This document shows positions 42,350 to 51,780 of a stretch of DNA of 64,000 nucleotides, in pieces (position 1 is the first letter of the stretch; each line of letters begins with the position of its first letter). A model generated the notes under the pieces. The model had not been told where the DNA came from. It ran no database searches and worked only from the letters and a program-made list of their open reading frames with translations. Made by a program: the position numbers and the translations under genes. This stretch comes from UBA1422 sp041859095 (GTDB lineage: Bacteria; Bacillota; Clostridia; Peptostreptococcales; Anaerovoracaceae), in assembly GCA_041859095.1 (NCBI GenBank), contig JBHEKY010000037.1:1-64000 (forward strand), read 5' to 3'.

Positions 42350-42703
42350 ATGGATTGTGTTCTAGTAAAAAAAGCAGACATCATATCGGAGTATATGGAC
42401 TGCGGAGAGGGAAATGATTTTAAAATCGTCGACATAATTGATCAAAGGCATGGTGCACCCTACACCGTTGGTATGGTTGAAATGGGTAAGTGCGAAGGTG
42501 TTGAATTTGAATATGACGATGATGCCGGATGCTGTTACATGCTGGAAGGAGTCATCACCATGACAGAGAATCTGTCTGGAGCGGTCATGAAGTATGAAGT
42601 CGGGGATGTGGTGTTCATACCACAGAAACCCGGATTGATTATTACCTTTAGCACGGAAGATTACGCTAAATTTGTCTTTGTTACCTATCCTCACTGGAGA
42701 TAA
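42350..42703 (+). CDS. Cupin-domain protein (EutQ-like)
   Basis: A 117-residue single-cupin protein. The beta-barrel pattern ends GCCYMLEGVITMTENLSGAV and YEVGDVVFIPQKPGLIITFS, as in EutQ-type cupins of ethanolamine metabolism. The cupin metal histidines are largely missing, so a binding or structural role is as likely as catalysis. AAGGAG lies nine bases before ATG 42350. It directly precedes an amino acid/amine permease gene, which suggests a role in amine uptake or use. Confidence 0.75.
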   Translation: MDCVLVKKADIISEYMDCGEGNDFKIVDIIDQRHGAPYTVGMVEMGKCEGVEFEYDDDAGCCYMLEGVITMTENLSGAVMKYEVGDVVFIPQKPGLIITFSTEDYAKFVFVTYPHWR

Positions 42704-42763
42704 TGTGTGAATTGCTTTTGCGCACAATATTATCAATTATTGATGAAAAGGAGTTGAATAATA

Positions 42764-44215
42764 ATGTCAAAAAACACAAATGAAGTTACGCTGAATCCTG
42801 ATCGGCTTCAAGGAAACATGGGTGTAGGCATGCTGGTAATGTCCGTTCTGGCATTTTCCGGGCCTTTGTTGACAACTTCAGGATTTATACCGGTTTATTT
42901 CCCCTTACTAGGAGATGATGCGTCCGGAGTGCCGATGGTATTCATATTTGTCACGGCTATGTTGGTATTATTTGCCATAGGTTTCTCAAAGATGGGAACT
43001 GTAATGGCTCGTCCTGGAGGATTTTATACTTATGTTACGGAGGGACTTGGTCGTAAATTCGGATTAATGACAGCCTTCCTCCTGATCGTGGGTTATCTGT
43101 CAATTGCACTTTTTGCCCCGCCGCTCATTGCGATTTATACGCAAAATGTAGTTGAAAATATTTTTAACGGCCCTCATATCCACTGGTATATCATCGCGAT
43201 TATTTCAGTGTTGGGTACGACTCTCCTTGCGTATAGAAGGATTGACATATCTGCAAAGGTTCTATTTTGGGTCATGGTGTTTGAAAGCGCTGCAGTTTTA
43301 ATATTTGATGTGGTATGCTTTGTTCAGGGATTTGAACTCAATGGAGGCGTGGTAGGTTTCACTGTTCCTTCTATCGCAACCAGTGGTTTTGGTATTGTAT
43401 TGCTGTTTGTTGTTGGAAATTTCATGGGATTTGAAGCTACGGTCATTTATCGTGAAGAGTGTAAAAACCCAGAAAAGACGATTCCTCGTGCGACAATGAT
43501 GGCAGTCATAGGAATCGGAGCATTCTATTTCCTCGCATCATGGTCATTCCTGGCTTATTATGGAGCCAGCTCGGCAGAAGTGTTGACCAATGATGCTGCA
43601 ATTGCTTTCATGAATATTTTAGGAACTTTCAGCAAGGTATTTGGGGACGTTGTATCGGTGGTAGTCATTACCTCGTGCTTTGCATCACTGCTATCAATAC
43701 AGAATGTTGCTTCGCGCTACCTGTTCTCTCTTGGTTCAGACAAAGTGTTGCCAAGAGTGCTAGGAAAAGTTCACGTAAAACATCATTCGCCATATATGGC
43801 AGCAAGCACAGTCGGAGCAATCTGGCTGATTACACTGACGATTTTCCTTATGACCGGTAAGGATCCAGTTTATCTGTATTTGTTATTTGCCGGCATAGGA
43901 GAGTTCCTGATCGTATTTGGCATATTCATGGCTTGCCTCGCTGTTATCTTTTATTTCAGAAAGAATACGCAGTTTGATTTCTCGGCATGGTCAACTTTAA
44001 TTGCGCCGTTCATTGCGCTGCTTGGCCTCGCATTTGTATTGGTCAAGGCAGTAATGAATTTCTCAGCATTGACTGGAGCAACTAGTTCCGTGAACGCAAT
44101 ATTATTCGTTGCGATGATAATTCTGGGGATTTTCGGCTTTGTATATGCTATCTACCTGGAAAAGAAGAAACCCGAAGTATATGAATGTATCGGACGTCAG
44201 GATTTCACTGAATAA
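42764..44215 (+). CDS. APC-family amino acid/amine permease
   Basis: A 483-residue permease with 12 predicted TM helices. The APC pattern includes GVGMLVMSVLAFSGPLLTTS, MARPGGFYTYVTEGLGRKFG and NFMGFEATVIYREECKNPEK with TIPRA. The Glu-bearing GFEATV.YREE.K.P is typical of amino acid and ethanolamine permeases. AAAAGGAG precedes the ATG. It is co-oriented with the EutQ-like cupin 61 bases upstream and is followed by a strong terminator. The substrate is unknown; amines are favoured by context. Confidence 0.88.
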   Translation: MSKNTNEVTLNPDRLQGNMGVGMLVMSVLAFSGPLLTTSGFIPVYFPLLGDDASGVPMVFIFVTAMLVLFAIGFSKMGTVMARPGGFYTYVTEGLGRKFGLMTAFLLIVGYLSIALFAPPLIAIYTQNVVENIFNGPHIHWYIIAIISVLGTTLLAYRRIDISAKVLFWVMVFESAAVLIFDVVCFVQGFELNGGVVGFTVPSIATSGFGIVLLFVVGNFMGFEATVIYREECKNPEKTIPRATMMAVIGIGAFYFLASWSFLAYYGASSAEVLTNDAAIAFMNILGTFSKVFGDVVSVVVITSCFASLLSIQNVASRYLFSLGSDKVLPRVLGKVHVKHHSPYMAASTVGAIWLITLTIFLMTGKDPVYLYLLFAGIGEFLIVFGIFMACLAVIFYFRKNTQFDFSAWSTLIAPFIALLGLAFVLVKAVMNFSALTGATSSVNAILFVAMIILGIFGFVYAIYLEKKKPEVYECIGRQDFTE

Positions 44216-44242
44216 TCGGAAAGAGTAATAAAGTATAACTTT

Positions 44243-44275
44243 CGATGGGTAGATTTTTCTACCCATCGTTTTTTT
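44243..44275 (+). terminator. Terminator after the permease gene
   Basis: CGATGGGTAGA-TTTT-TCTACCCATCG followed by seven T residues. Confidence 0.92.
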
Positions 44276-44326
44276 GCAAAATGTGCTATACTCTATCTAG
44301 TATAAATGAACTCGGGGGAGACTGGT

Positions 44327-45193
44327 ATGGATATTCAAAAGCTGACAATCGGACAAATGGCCGAACTAAATCAGATTACAAGAGAAACCTTGCGGCACTA
44401 TGAAACCGAAGGTCTTATTATTCCTTATTTCACGGAACCTGGTACCGGATACAGATACTATCATATTAATCAAAGTGCCAAACTGGATATGATACAGCAC
44501 CTAAAATTCTGTGGTATGTCGCTTCAACAAATAAAAATTAAGTTTGAATCCGCCAATATTGAGGAGATACAAAGCTTCCTCGTTACACAACTAGGTTATA
44601 TAGATGAATCCATTCACAGACTAAGTGAAACGAGGCATGCCATCTCTCGGACCATTGAGAATTATAAGAGATACAAGCTTATCCCCAAAAATCAGACGAT
44701 ATTTCATGAACTCATTCCAGAAAGAAAAATATATGTTCATACTTCAAATATGAATTATTTCGACCAGAACGATTCAGGCTATGAGATGATGCTGCGTGAG
44801 CTAAAACGCAGCCTTGTGAATAAAAAATTATCAACAAATAACTTCTGCAATATTGGCACAATCGTTCGAAAGAATCATATCGAAATGGGAGCCCTTTATG
44901 CGAATGAAGTTTTTATGTTCGTAGATGATGAATATGAAGGCTGCGATTCTGTTGAGGTTATTCCTGAAGGAATGTATGTAAGCATCTGTGCCGAAGATTT
45001 CCATAAAGAAGAGGAAGTTGCAGAACGGTTGCTCGATTATATTCATCATAACCAATATATCATCTCCGGTGACTATATCTGTGAGGTGGTTGCTGAATTC
45101 CCAATGTTCGATCAAACACCACGAAGTATGCTTTACAAAATCCAGATTCCGATCCAGGTATCCGCAGCAAGCGTACTCAACAGCAGCACTTAA
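44327..45193 (+). CDS. MerR-family regulator with effector-binding domain
   Basis: A 288-residue BmrR-like regulator. The winged helix TIGQMAELNQITRETLRHYE then GLIIPYFTEPGTGYRYY is classic MerR. A dimerisation coil follows (residues about 85-125) and then a GyrI-like small-molecule-binding domain. GGGGGAG precedes ATG 44327; the ATG at 44306 is poorly placed. It sits just after the permease terminator, so it may control the cupin-permease unit or itself. Confidence 0.88.
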   Translation: MDIQKLTIGQMAELNQITRETLRHYETEGLIIPYFTEPGTGYRYYHINQSAKLDMIQHLKFCGMSLQQIKIKFESANIEEIQSFLVTQLGYIDESIHRLSETRHAISRTIENYKRYKLIPKNQTIFHELIPERKIYVHTSNMNYFDQNDSGYEMMLRELKRSLVNKKLSTNNFCNIGTIVRKNHIEMGALYANEVFMFVDDEYEGCDSVEVIPEGMYVSICAEDFHKEEEVAERLLDYIHHNQYIISGDYICEVVAEFPMFDQTPRSMLYKIQIPIQVSAASVLNSST

Positions 45194-45212
45194 CAATATT
45201 ATCACGCAAGTG

Positions 45213-45849
45213 CTATGAAAGATTCGAGTTATACGTCGTGTCGCCAACATTGATTTTCAAGTCGGATGTACTGCCGTAGAGCTGGTTATATTCCTCTTCG
45301 GCACTATGAATTTGGGCGTCGGCCCGACCACATTGAGGAGCAATAAGCGGACAGTTTCGAGGGCATGCCGTACAAGTAAGGTTACTCAAAAATTCAGACA
45401 GACTTGGCGTTACAACATCATCATTGGTTGAAGACTGAACAGTTGTCTCAACTCGAGATTCGGAATCATTGGTGACTTGAGATGTGGCTAAATTTGAAGT
45501 AAAGTCAATGTTGGTACTGGCAACAAACCCATACAGAACGACTCCGATGATGGCCAGGTTCCATAGTAACATATGCAGCTAAATAATGAATTGAGGTCCA
45601 TAACGAAATGTTTGCTACCTCGATTCCCGTCAGAACTTCCTTTGAAATCAAGACACCACTGACTCCGGTTAAAACCCCAAATATCGACAATACCAAATCC
45701 AAGCAATATCGGAGTGTTACATTGTTTTTACCATGTTGGAACATTCTTGGAATTTCCTTTTTCATTTTAGGGATATTATAGGTAATGTGAATCGCGAAAA
45801 GGCTGAACATGAACAACCCAAGCACTTCGTGCCAGTAGGCACCGGTCAT
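45213..45849 (-). pseudogene. DUF4405-type membrane cytochrome-like gene, frameshifted
   Basis: Two overlapping minus-strand frames form one broken gene. The first encodes WHEVLGLFMFSLFAIHITYN, LVLSIFGVLTGVSGVLI and SIHYLAAYVTM, with histidines placed as in DUF4405/cytochrome b-like helices. The protein then continues in another frame as LLWNLAIIGVVLYGF and a C-terminal soluble part with CTACPRNCPLIAPQC. The frame change falls near 45565. The cysteine tail could have held a metal or Fe-S site. No homopolymer is present at the break, so a true mutation is likely, although a sequencing error is possible. Confidence 0.65.
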
Positions 45850-45918
45850 TGATTAGCAATGAGGCCATTATAAAAAAAGTTACTGATACGAATCTTAAAA
45901 AACAAAAAAGGAGACTAG

Positions 45919-48081
45919 ATGGAAAGCATAGCCCAAATTTTAGCAAGAGAGCTGAACAAAAACGAACAGCATATCCAAAATGTCATAGACTTGATTGATG
46001 AAGGAAATACCATTCCTTTCATTGCTCGTTACCGTAAAGAATTACATGGAACCATGGACGATACCGTGCTTCGTAACCTGGCAGACAGACTGAATTATTT
46101 AAGAAATCTCAACGAACGTCGCGAAGAGGTAAAGAAATCCATTGAGTCACAGGACAAATTGACAGAGAATCTTACCGCTCAAATAGATGCCGCCAAAACC
46201 CTTGCGGAGGTGGAAGATCTCTACCGACCTTACAAGCAGAAGCGCCGCACCCGGGCCACCATCGCAAAAGAAAAAGGCCTTGAACCATTGGCCATAAAGC
46301 TTTTTGAGCAGAGCAAAAGTATGAAGGATATTGCAGAGCTTGCCTTAGAATATATCGACGTGGAAAAGGGTGTGGCGGATGCACAGGAGGCCCTTGCAGG
46401 GGCATCAGACATTGTGGCTGAGACTGTTGCGGATAGTGCGGACATCAGACGCCGACTGCGGGAATTGATGATGGGGAGAGGGAATCTGGTGGCGGTAGCC
46501 AATAAAGACGAAGATTCGGTATACGGCCTATATTATACTTTTGAAAAACCATTGTCACGGTTACAGGGGCATCAGATCCTTGCCATAAACCGTGGAGAAA
46601 AAGAGGAATTTCTAAAGGTTTCAGTTCAAATTGATCGTGAACGAGCCTTGAACTTGATATGGGAGACGGTGGTAAAACCCGGTTCCAGTGCCACAGAGTT
46701 TGTTCGCGTCGCATCGGAAGATGGATATGACCGACTGCTTTTTCCCTCCATGGAAAGGGAACTACGCACTGCACTGACCGATACGGCATCAGAAGGTGCC
46801 ATCCATAATTTCTCTCTGAACCTGAAGCCCCTTTTGATGCAACCCCCCATCAAGGGACATGTCACCATGGGGCTTGATCCGGGATACAGAAACGGCTGCA
46901 AAGTAGCCGTTGTGGATGGGACGGGAAAAACTCTGGATACTGCGGTTGTGTACCCTACCTATGGGGAACGTCAGAAGTTAGAATCCATTGCCATCCTGGA
47001 CAAAATGATAAAAATACATAAGGTAGAACACATCGCCATTGGAAACGGTACCGCTTCCAGAGAAACAGAGCAAATGACCAGCGAACTAATTGCCAACCTG
47101 CCGGGGGTGAGTTACATGATTGTAAATGAAGCAGGCGCGTCGGTATATTCCGCATCCAAACTTGCCGCAGAAGAATTTCCACAGTATGACGTAAATCTGC
47201 GTTCCGCAATATCCATCGCTCGACGAATGCAAGACCCGTTAGCGGAGCTTGTAAAGATTGATCCTAAAGCTATCGGCGTGGGACAATATCAGCACGATAT
47301 GCCCCAAAAGCGTCTAGACGATGCGCTCATCGGTGTGGTGGAAGACTGCGTCAATGCAGTGGGGGTGGACGTGAATACCGCATCGCCATCACTCCTTCAA
47401 AGGGTTTCCGGACTCAACGGCAGCACCGCCAAGAACATTGTTTTTTTCCGCGAGGAAAACGGTATGTTTACGTCCAGAAGCCAGCTGAAAAAAGTTCCAA
47501 AATTAGGACCCAAAGCCTACGAGCAGTGTGCCGGATTTTTGCGAGTTTCAGAAAGCAAGTCAGTGTTAGATAATACGGGGGTTCATCCCGAAAGCTATGC
47601 CGCGGCGGAAAAGTTGATTGCCTTGTGTGGATATACCCTCAAGGATGTAGCAAACGGTAGGATCGAGGAACTTCCTGATCGATTGAAAACCTACGGAGAA
47701 ACCAAAGCCATGGAAGTATGCGGTGTTGGGCTACCGACCCTTCGGGATATTGTGAAGGAACTTATGAAACCGGGCCGCGACCCGCGAACCGAACTGCCGG
47801 CAAACCTGCTCCGAACAGATGTGTTGGACATGAAAGATTTAGTACCCAACATGATACTCACCGGAACTGTCCGCAACGTCATAGACTTTGGCGTGTTTGT
47901 TGATATCGGTGTCCATCAAGACGGCCTTGTACATATTTCCGAGATTGCGGACAAATTCATCCGGCATCCATCTGAAGTGGTGGCAGTCGGCGATATGGTT
48001 GAAGTCATGGTGCTTTCCGTGGACTCACAGAAAAAACGAATTGCCCTATCCATGAAACAGGCAAAGGAGACAAAAAATTGA
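45919..48081 (+). CDS. tex: Transcription accessory protein Tex
   Basis: A 720-residue RNA-binding protein affecting transcription and RNA turnover. Domains in order are an N-terminal helical Tex part (ELNKNEQHIQNVIDLIDEGN, TIPFIARYRKE), a YqgF/RNase H-like domain (TMGLDPGYRNGCKVAVVD, IAIGNGTASRET), helix-hairpin-helix motifs (ALIGVVEDCVNAVGVDVNTA, SPSLLQRVSGL), and a C-terminal S1 domain (LTGTVRNVIDFGVFVDIGVH). It is full length. The next gene begins within its stop codon region and a third overlaps that, giving a tightly coupled operon. Confidence 0.96.
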   Translation: MESIAQILARELNKNEQHIQNVIDLIDEGNTIPFIARYRKELHGTMDDTVLRNLADRLNYLRNLNERREEVKKSIESQDKLTENLTAQIDAAKTLAEVEDLYRPYKQKRRTRATIAKEKGLEPLAIKLFEQSKSMKDIAELALEYIDVEKGVADAQEALAGASDIVAETVADSADIRRRLRELMMGRGNLVAVANKDEDSVYGLYYTFEKPLSRLQGHQILAINRGEKEEFLKVSVQIDRERALNLIWETVVKPGSSATEFVRVASEDGYDRLLFPSMERELRTALTDTASEGAIHNFSLNLKPLLMQPPIKGHVTMGLDPGYRNGCKVAVVDGTGKTLDTAVVYPTYGERQKLESIAILDKMIKIHKVEHIAIGNGTASRETEQMTSELIANLPGVSYMIVNEAGASVYSASKLAAEEFPQYDVNLRSAISIARRMQDPLAELVKIDPKAIGVGQYQHDMPQKRLDDALIGVVEDCVNAVGVDVNTASPSLLQRVSGLNGSTAKNIVFFREENGMFTSRSQLKKVPKLGPKAYEQCAGFLRVSESKSVLDNTGVHPESYAAAEKLIALCGYTLKDVANGRIEELPDRLKTYGETKAMEVCGVGLPTLRDIVKELMKPGRDPRTELPANLLRTDVLDMKDLVPNMILTGTVRNVIDFGVFVDIGVHQDGLVHISEIADKFIRHPSEVVAVGDMVEVMVLSVDSQKKRIALSMKQAKETKN

Positions 48082-48275
48082 ACGGACAAAATAGAACAAA
48101 TATCAAAGTAGGTGCATTGGTGGATATCGTGTTAAAAAAAGACCAGGCCACCGGCGCGTTGACAAGAGGTCATGTGCAGCGAATCCTCACAAATAGCCCA
48201 AACCACCCCCATGGGATCAAAGTCATGCTGGCGGAAGGCAACCAGGTGGGACGAGTGCAGGGAGTAATAAAATGA
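48078..48275 (+). CDS. ywbE: YwbE family protein (DUF2196)
   Basis: A 65-residue protein with the conserved pattern IKVGALVDIVLKKDQATGAL, TRGHVQRILTNSPNHPHGIK and VGRVQGVIK. The fold is small and beta-rich, and the function is unknown; it may bind RNA. It starts with TTG at 48078, overlapping the tex stop by four bases, with AAAGGAGA upstream. Its own stop overlaps the next gene. Confidence 0.88.
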   Translation: MNGQNRTNIKVGALVDIVLKKDQATGALTRGHVQRILTNSPNHPHGIKVMLAEGNQVGRVQGVIK

Positions 48276-49099
48276 AACTGAATTTTATCAAAGCAAATCC
48301 AACGGAGAACATGACAATTTTCATTTTGGATCCGCTGCCAAGGGCAACCTATTCCGATGTGGCCACCAAGCTGATGAACTATAATAATCTGCATGCAGAA
48401 CAGGTTGGCTTCATAGAACAGCCAACTTTGCCGGGGAGCACATCCCGCCTTCACATGATGGGGGGGGAATTTTGCGGGAATGCATCCAGGGCATTTGCGG
48501 CAATCATGGTGCATAAAGGATACAGCACTTTCCGAGAGGAAGGTGATCATTTCGTTGTACCCATTGAAGTGTCCGGCAACGACCAGAATATCAATGCGGA
48601 AGTAAAAGTACTTTCCGATCATACCTACGATGTTAAGATTAAGCTTCCGCCACACAAATCCGCCACACCTTTCGAAACCCATTACGATGGCGTTCATTAT
48701 CCGGGGCTGCTTGTTGATTTTGAAGGCATCTCACATGTGGTACTTTTCACGGGCAACGATCTTCCGGACGAAGGCCTGCTTCTACATATCGTAAAAGAGC
48801 GGTCACCCTTGCAAAGTGGTGCTTTTGGTATTATGTTTTATAACGAAGAGTTAAATTATATGACACCGTTGGTGTATGTGGAAGATACCGGAAGTGTGGT
48901 TTGGGAGCAAAGCTGTGGCACCGGTACTGCGGCCCTCGGGATTGCATTGTCTTTAGTGAGTCAAAGCAGTGTTGATATGACAGTGGTCCAACCCGGCGGG
49001 GTGTTGGAAGTCTTGACCATTTGGAAGGATGGTCAAGTTGAGACAATTTATCTCAAGGGGGAAGTCGGTATTGTTGCCGAGGGGGAGGTCTATCTTTAA
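48272..49099 (+). CDS. DapF-fold amino acid epimerase/racemase
   Basis: A 275-residue PLP-independent epimerase of the diaminopimelate epimerase superfamily. The two catalytic cysteines are in MMGGEFCGNASRAF and EQSCGTGTAALG. The MMGGEFCGN form resembles CntK-type histidine racemase and related enzymes more than classic DapF. ATG overlaps the ywbE stop by four bases. The substrate is uncertain; lysine-pathway genes and opine synthesis genes are absent from the window. Confidence 0.85.
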   Translation: MKLNFIKANPTENMTIFILDPLPRATYSDVATKLMNYNNLHAEQVGFIEQPTLPGSTSRLHMMGGEFCGNASRAFAAIMVHKGYSTFREEGDHFVVPIEVSGNDQNINAEVKVLSDHTYDVKIKLPPHKSATPFETHYDGVHYPGLLVDFEGISHVVLFTGNDLPDEGLLLHIVKERSPLQSGAFGIMFYNEELNYMTPLVYVEDTGSVVWEQSCGTGTAALGIALSLVSQSSVDMTVVQPGGVLEVLTIWKDGQVETIYLKGEVGIVAEGEVYL

Positions 49100-49145
49100 G
49101 AACTTAAATTCAAAAGTTTAAACAGATTATTGAGGGATGAAGGAC

Positions 49146-49176
49146 ACCGGTTGATTGAAAAATCAGCCGGTTTTTT
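49146..49176 (+). terminator. Terminator after the tex operon
   Basis: ACCGGTTGATT-GAAA-AATCAGCCGGT with six T residues. Confidence 0.88.
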
Positions 49177-49271
49177 ACTATTTGAATGAAAAAGAAATGG
49201 TATGGGTTTGCCAGCGGAAGGGTATTTAAGACCTAATAAGTAAAAAAAATATTACACAATGTAAAAAATAC

Positions 49272-49300
49272 TTGACATGATGAACAAAATATTGTACTCT
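49272..49300 (+). promoter_or_regulatory. Probable promoter of the DUF4386 gene
   Basis: TTGACA, a 17-base spacer and TACTCT, 43 bases before the ATG. Confidence 0.5.
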
Positions 49301-49342
49301 CTGATTAAGTTAAAGTTCGTTCATTAGAAAAAGGAGTAAAAA

Positions 49343-50065
49343 ATGAATCGTATCACAGAAAACTATTTAACCGATAATAACAATTTGGAGGAGGCGACTC
49401 CTTCGAGAAGACCCACAGCTCGTCTAGCCGGATTTTTCTTCCTGCTGATGGTGGCGTTTGGGATTTCAGCTGAAATCCTATTCCGCCAAAAGGTATTTGT
49501 TGATGGTGATGCAGCAACTACCGCTGGGAACATTTTATCAAATGTGTTTTTGTATCGGGCAGGCATCGTTAGCGACTTGCTGATGACATTGTGTTACTTA
49601 ATCACCGCATTGATTTTGTACAAGCTGCTTTCGTCAGTGAACAAGAATACTGCGGTTACGATGGTAATCTTTGCAACAGCAGGAAGCATTCTTCTTATGG
49701 CAAATATCCTAACCCAGTTTGCACCACTTGTCATCCTAAACGGTAACGAAACCTTGGCATCCTTTGGTACAGATCAACTTCAAGATCTGGCAATGCTATT
49801 TTTCCAGCTTTACGAACATGGTTATATGATCGGACAAATATTCTTTGCACTATGGGTACTGCCGCTTGGTGTTTTGATTTATCAATCAAAATTCATACCA
49901 AAAGCATTTGGGATTCTGTTTATTGCAGAAGCCATCTTCGGATCCATATCCGTTTTGACCCACTTTCTTGCCCCCATGGAGATGGTTGAAACTATTCTGC
50001 TTCTGCCGGGAACCGTTGCCGAGCTGACTTTTATGGTTTGGTTGCTGGTAGGATGTAAAAAATAA
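49343..50065 (+). CDS. DUF4386 membrane protein
   Basis: A 240-residue membrane protein with six predicted helices. The N-terminal RPTARLAGFFFLLMVAFGIS and later YRAGIVSDLLMTLCYLITAL and FFALWVLPLGVLIYQSKFIP are the DUF4386 pattern. AAAAGGAG precedes the ATG. The family's function is unknown. The next two genes (membrane protein and XRE regulator) follow on the same strand. Confidence 0.88.
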   Translation: MNRITENYLTDNNNLEEATPSRRPTARLAGFFFLLMVAFGISAEILFRQKVFVDGDAATTAGNILSNVFLYRAGIVSDLLMTLCYLITALILYKLLSSVNKNTAVTMVIFATAGSILLMANILTQFAPLVILNGNETLASFGTDQLQDLAMLFFQLYEHGYMIGQIFFALWVLPLGVLIYQSKFIPKAFGILFIAEAIFGSISVLTHFLAPMEMVETILLLPGTVAELTFMVWLLVGCKK

Positions 50066-50129
50066 TTGATACAAAGTCGAATTAGATATACTATATGTAT
50101 AATTGGTACTACAAAAAAGGAGAGATGAA

Positions 50130-50636
50130 ATGTCTTATCAAGAAAAAAGAACCATTGTAACTGTTTTGACAGGAATCCTGATTTTGGTGGCTTACTGTGT
50201 TTATGCATTTGGCAAAATCAGCGCGGGCACTGAATCAGCTGATGATTTCAAGTTTTGGGCGCTAGCTATGCTACTATTCATTGGTATTGGAATCGTGGCT
50301 AACATTATTATCCAAATCGTCTTCCACATCCTTTTATCCATTGGTATCGCCGTTAAAGAGCAAATCCAAAACGGAAGCGTGAATGACGACGATATCGAAA
50401 AAACACTGGAGTTGGACATGGTTGAAGATGAAATGGACAAACTCATTGGGCTCAAATCCATGAGAGTGGGATTTCTATTCGCAGGAATTGGGTTTGTAAC
50501 CGGACTGGTTTTCCTTGTGATGGACTACTCGCCGGCAGTGATGATGAATATCATTTTCATTTCTTTCAACCTCGGTTCGATCCTTGAAGGTATTACACAG
50601 ATTTACTATTACAGAACAGGTGTGAATCATGGCTAA
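50130..50636 (+). CDS. Four-TM membrane protein paired with XRE regulator
   Basis: A 168-residue protein with helices at TIVTVLTGILILVAYCVYAF, WALAMLLFIGIGIVANIIIQ, VGFLFAGIGFVTGLVFLVMD and MMNIIFISFNLGSILEGI, and an acidic cytoplasmic loop. The pattern, including DKLIGLKSMR, resembles DUF2178-like proteins that are encoded next to small XRE regulators. AAGGAGAG precedes ATG 50130. Its stop overlaps the regulator start by eight bases, so the pair is translationally coupled. Confidence 0.78.
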   Translation: MSYQEKRTIVTVLTGILILVAYCVYAFGKISAGTESADDFKFWALAMLLFIGIGIVANIIIQIVFHILLSIGIAVKEQIQNGSVNDDDIEKTLELDMVEDEMDKLIGLKSMRVGFLFAGIGFVTGLVFLVMDYSPAVMMNIIFISFNLGSILEGITQIYYYRTGVNHG

Positions 50637-50850
50637 AAAAATTGAAATCAAAAACAACATCAGAACACTGAGATTCTTTGCCAATGAAATGACGCAGCAG
50701 CAACTGGCCGAAAAAGCGGGGGCATCCCGGCAAACCATCGTCGCAGTGGAAGCGGGAAAATACGCCCCATCGCTGGAACTGGCATTTCGCATAGCCGAGG
50801 CTTTTGGTGTTTCCATTGGAGAAGTATTCACCTATGAGGTAAAAGAATGA
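50629..50850 (+). CDS. XRE-family transcriptional regulator
   Basis: A 73-residue helix-turn-helix protein with MTQQQLAEKAGASRQTIVAV as the DNA-binding core and the standard ending FGVSIGEVFTYE. It overlaps the upstream membrane-protein gene. Such pairs usually regulate their own transcription. Confidence 0.92.
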   Translation: MAKKIEIKNNIRTLRFFANEMTQQQLAEKAGASRQTIVAVEAGKYAPSLELAFRIAEAFGVSIGEVFTYEVKE

Positions 50851-50978
50851 GCCATAAAACTTTGACGATACTGGGTAGCATCATCATTTGGAACAACCGA
50901 AAGAAAACCGTAAGAGTTATGACGACTTGTCCGTAAGAAATATCATCTAAAATTGGGGAAGTCCGTGGAGGAATCAAA

Positions 50979-51737
50979 ATGAACCAGTGGTATGAAAAAC
51001 TTTTTGAAAACTATAGTCAAAAATACGACGACGAAGTATTTACTCAGGGAACATTGGGGGAATGCGACTTTATTGAGAAAGAGTTGTATTTTGACAAGTC
51101 TTTGTATATGATTGACATTGGTTGCGGAACAGGAAGGCATTCCATTGAACTGGCAAAAAGAGGGTATTCCATCGTAGGGATTGACCTTTCCAAAGCCCAG
51201 CTACAGCGAGCTAGAGAAAAAGCGAAAGCAGAGCATCTCGAACTTGATTTTCAACAGCATGATGCTAGAAAGTTACCCTTTGAAAAGAAGTTTGATGCGG
51301 CAATTATGCTTTGCGAAGGCGGGTTTCCGTTGATGGAAACAGATGAAATGAATTTTGAGATTTTGAAGAATGTCTCTAAGTCACTCAAGGATAAGGCGAA
51401 ATTTATTTTTACCACCTTAAACGGCTTGTTTCCACTTTATCATTCCATCAACGATTTTCATAGCGCATTGAACCATGAAGGTGCAGATTACGATAGCCAG
51501 GGATTCAATCTAATGACATTTAGAGATCATAATATTACGACTTTCATAGACGATGATGAAACCCAACATCAGTTGGATTGCAACGAGCGATACTATGTAC
51601 CAAGCGAAATCACATGGTTGCTAAAGTCTTTGGGATTCACAAAAATTGAAATATTCGGGGCACATCTGGGTGCGTTTTCAAGAGAAGATGCACTCACAAC
51701 AGAAGACTACGAAATGCTGGTTGTCGCCGAAAGGTAA
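50979..51737 (+). CDS. Class I SAM-dependent methyltransferase
   Basis: A 252-residue methyltransferase. Motif I is MIDIGCGTGRHSIELAKRGY with the acidic strand end IVGIDLS. KFDAAIMLCEGGFPLM stands at the motif IV position. The family methylates small molecules; no substrate can be assigned. The ABC transporter genes follow 43 bases later, which may hint at a peptide or lipid product that is exported, but this is speculation. Confidence 0.88.
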   Translation: MNQWYEKLFENYSQKYDDEVFTQGTLGECDFIEKELYFDKSLYMIDIGCGTGRHSIELAKRGYSIVGIDLSKAQLQRAREKAKAEHLELDFQQHDARKLPFEKKFDAAIMLCEGGFPLMETDEMNFEILKNVSKSLKDKAKFIFTTLNGLFPLYHSINDFHSALNHEGADYDSQGFNLMTFRDHNITTFIDDDETQHQLDCNERYYVPSEITWLLKSLGFTKIEIFGAHLGAFSREDALTTEDYEMLVVAER

Positions 51738-51780
51738 GACCACAAGTTTGGCCCGACAGCGGCATAGTGAAGGGGAAAGC

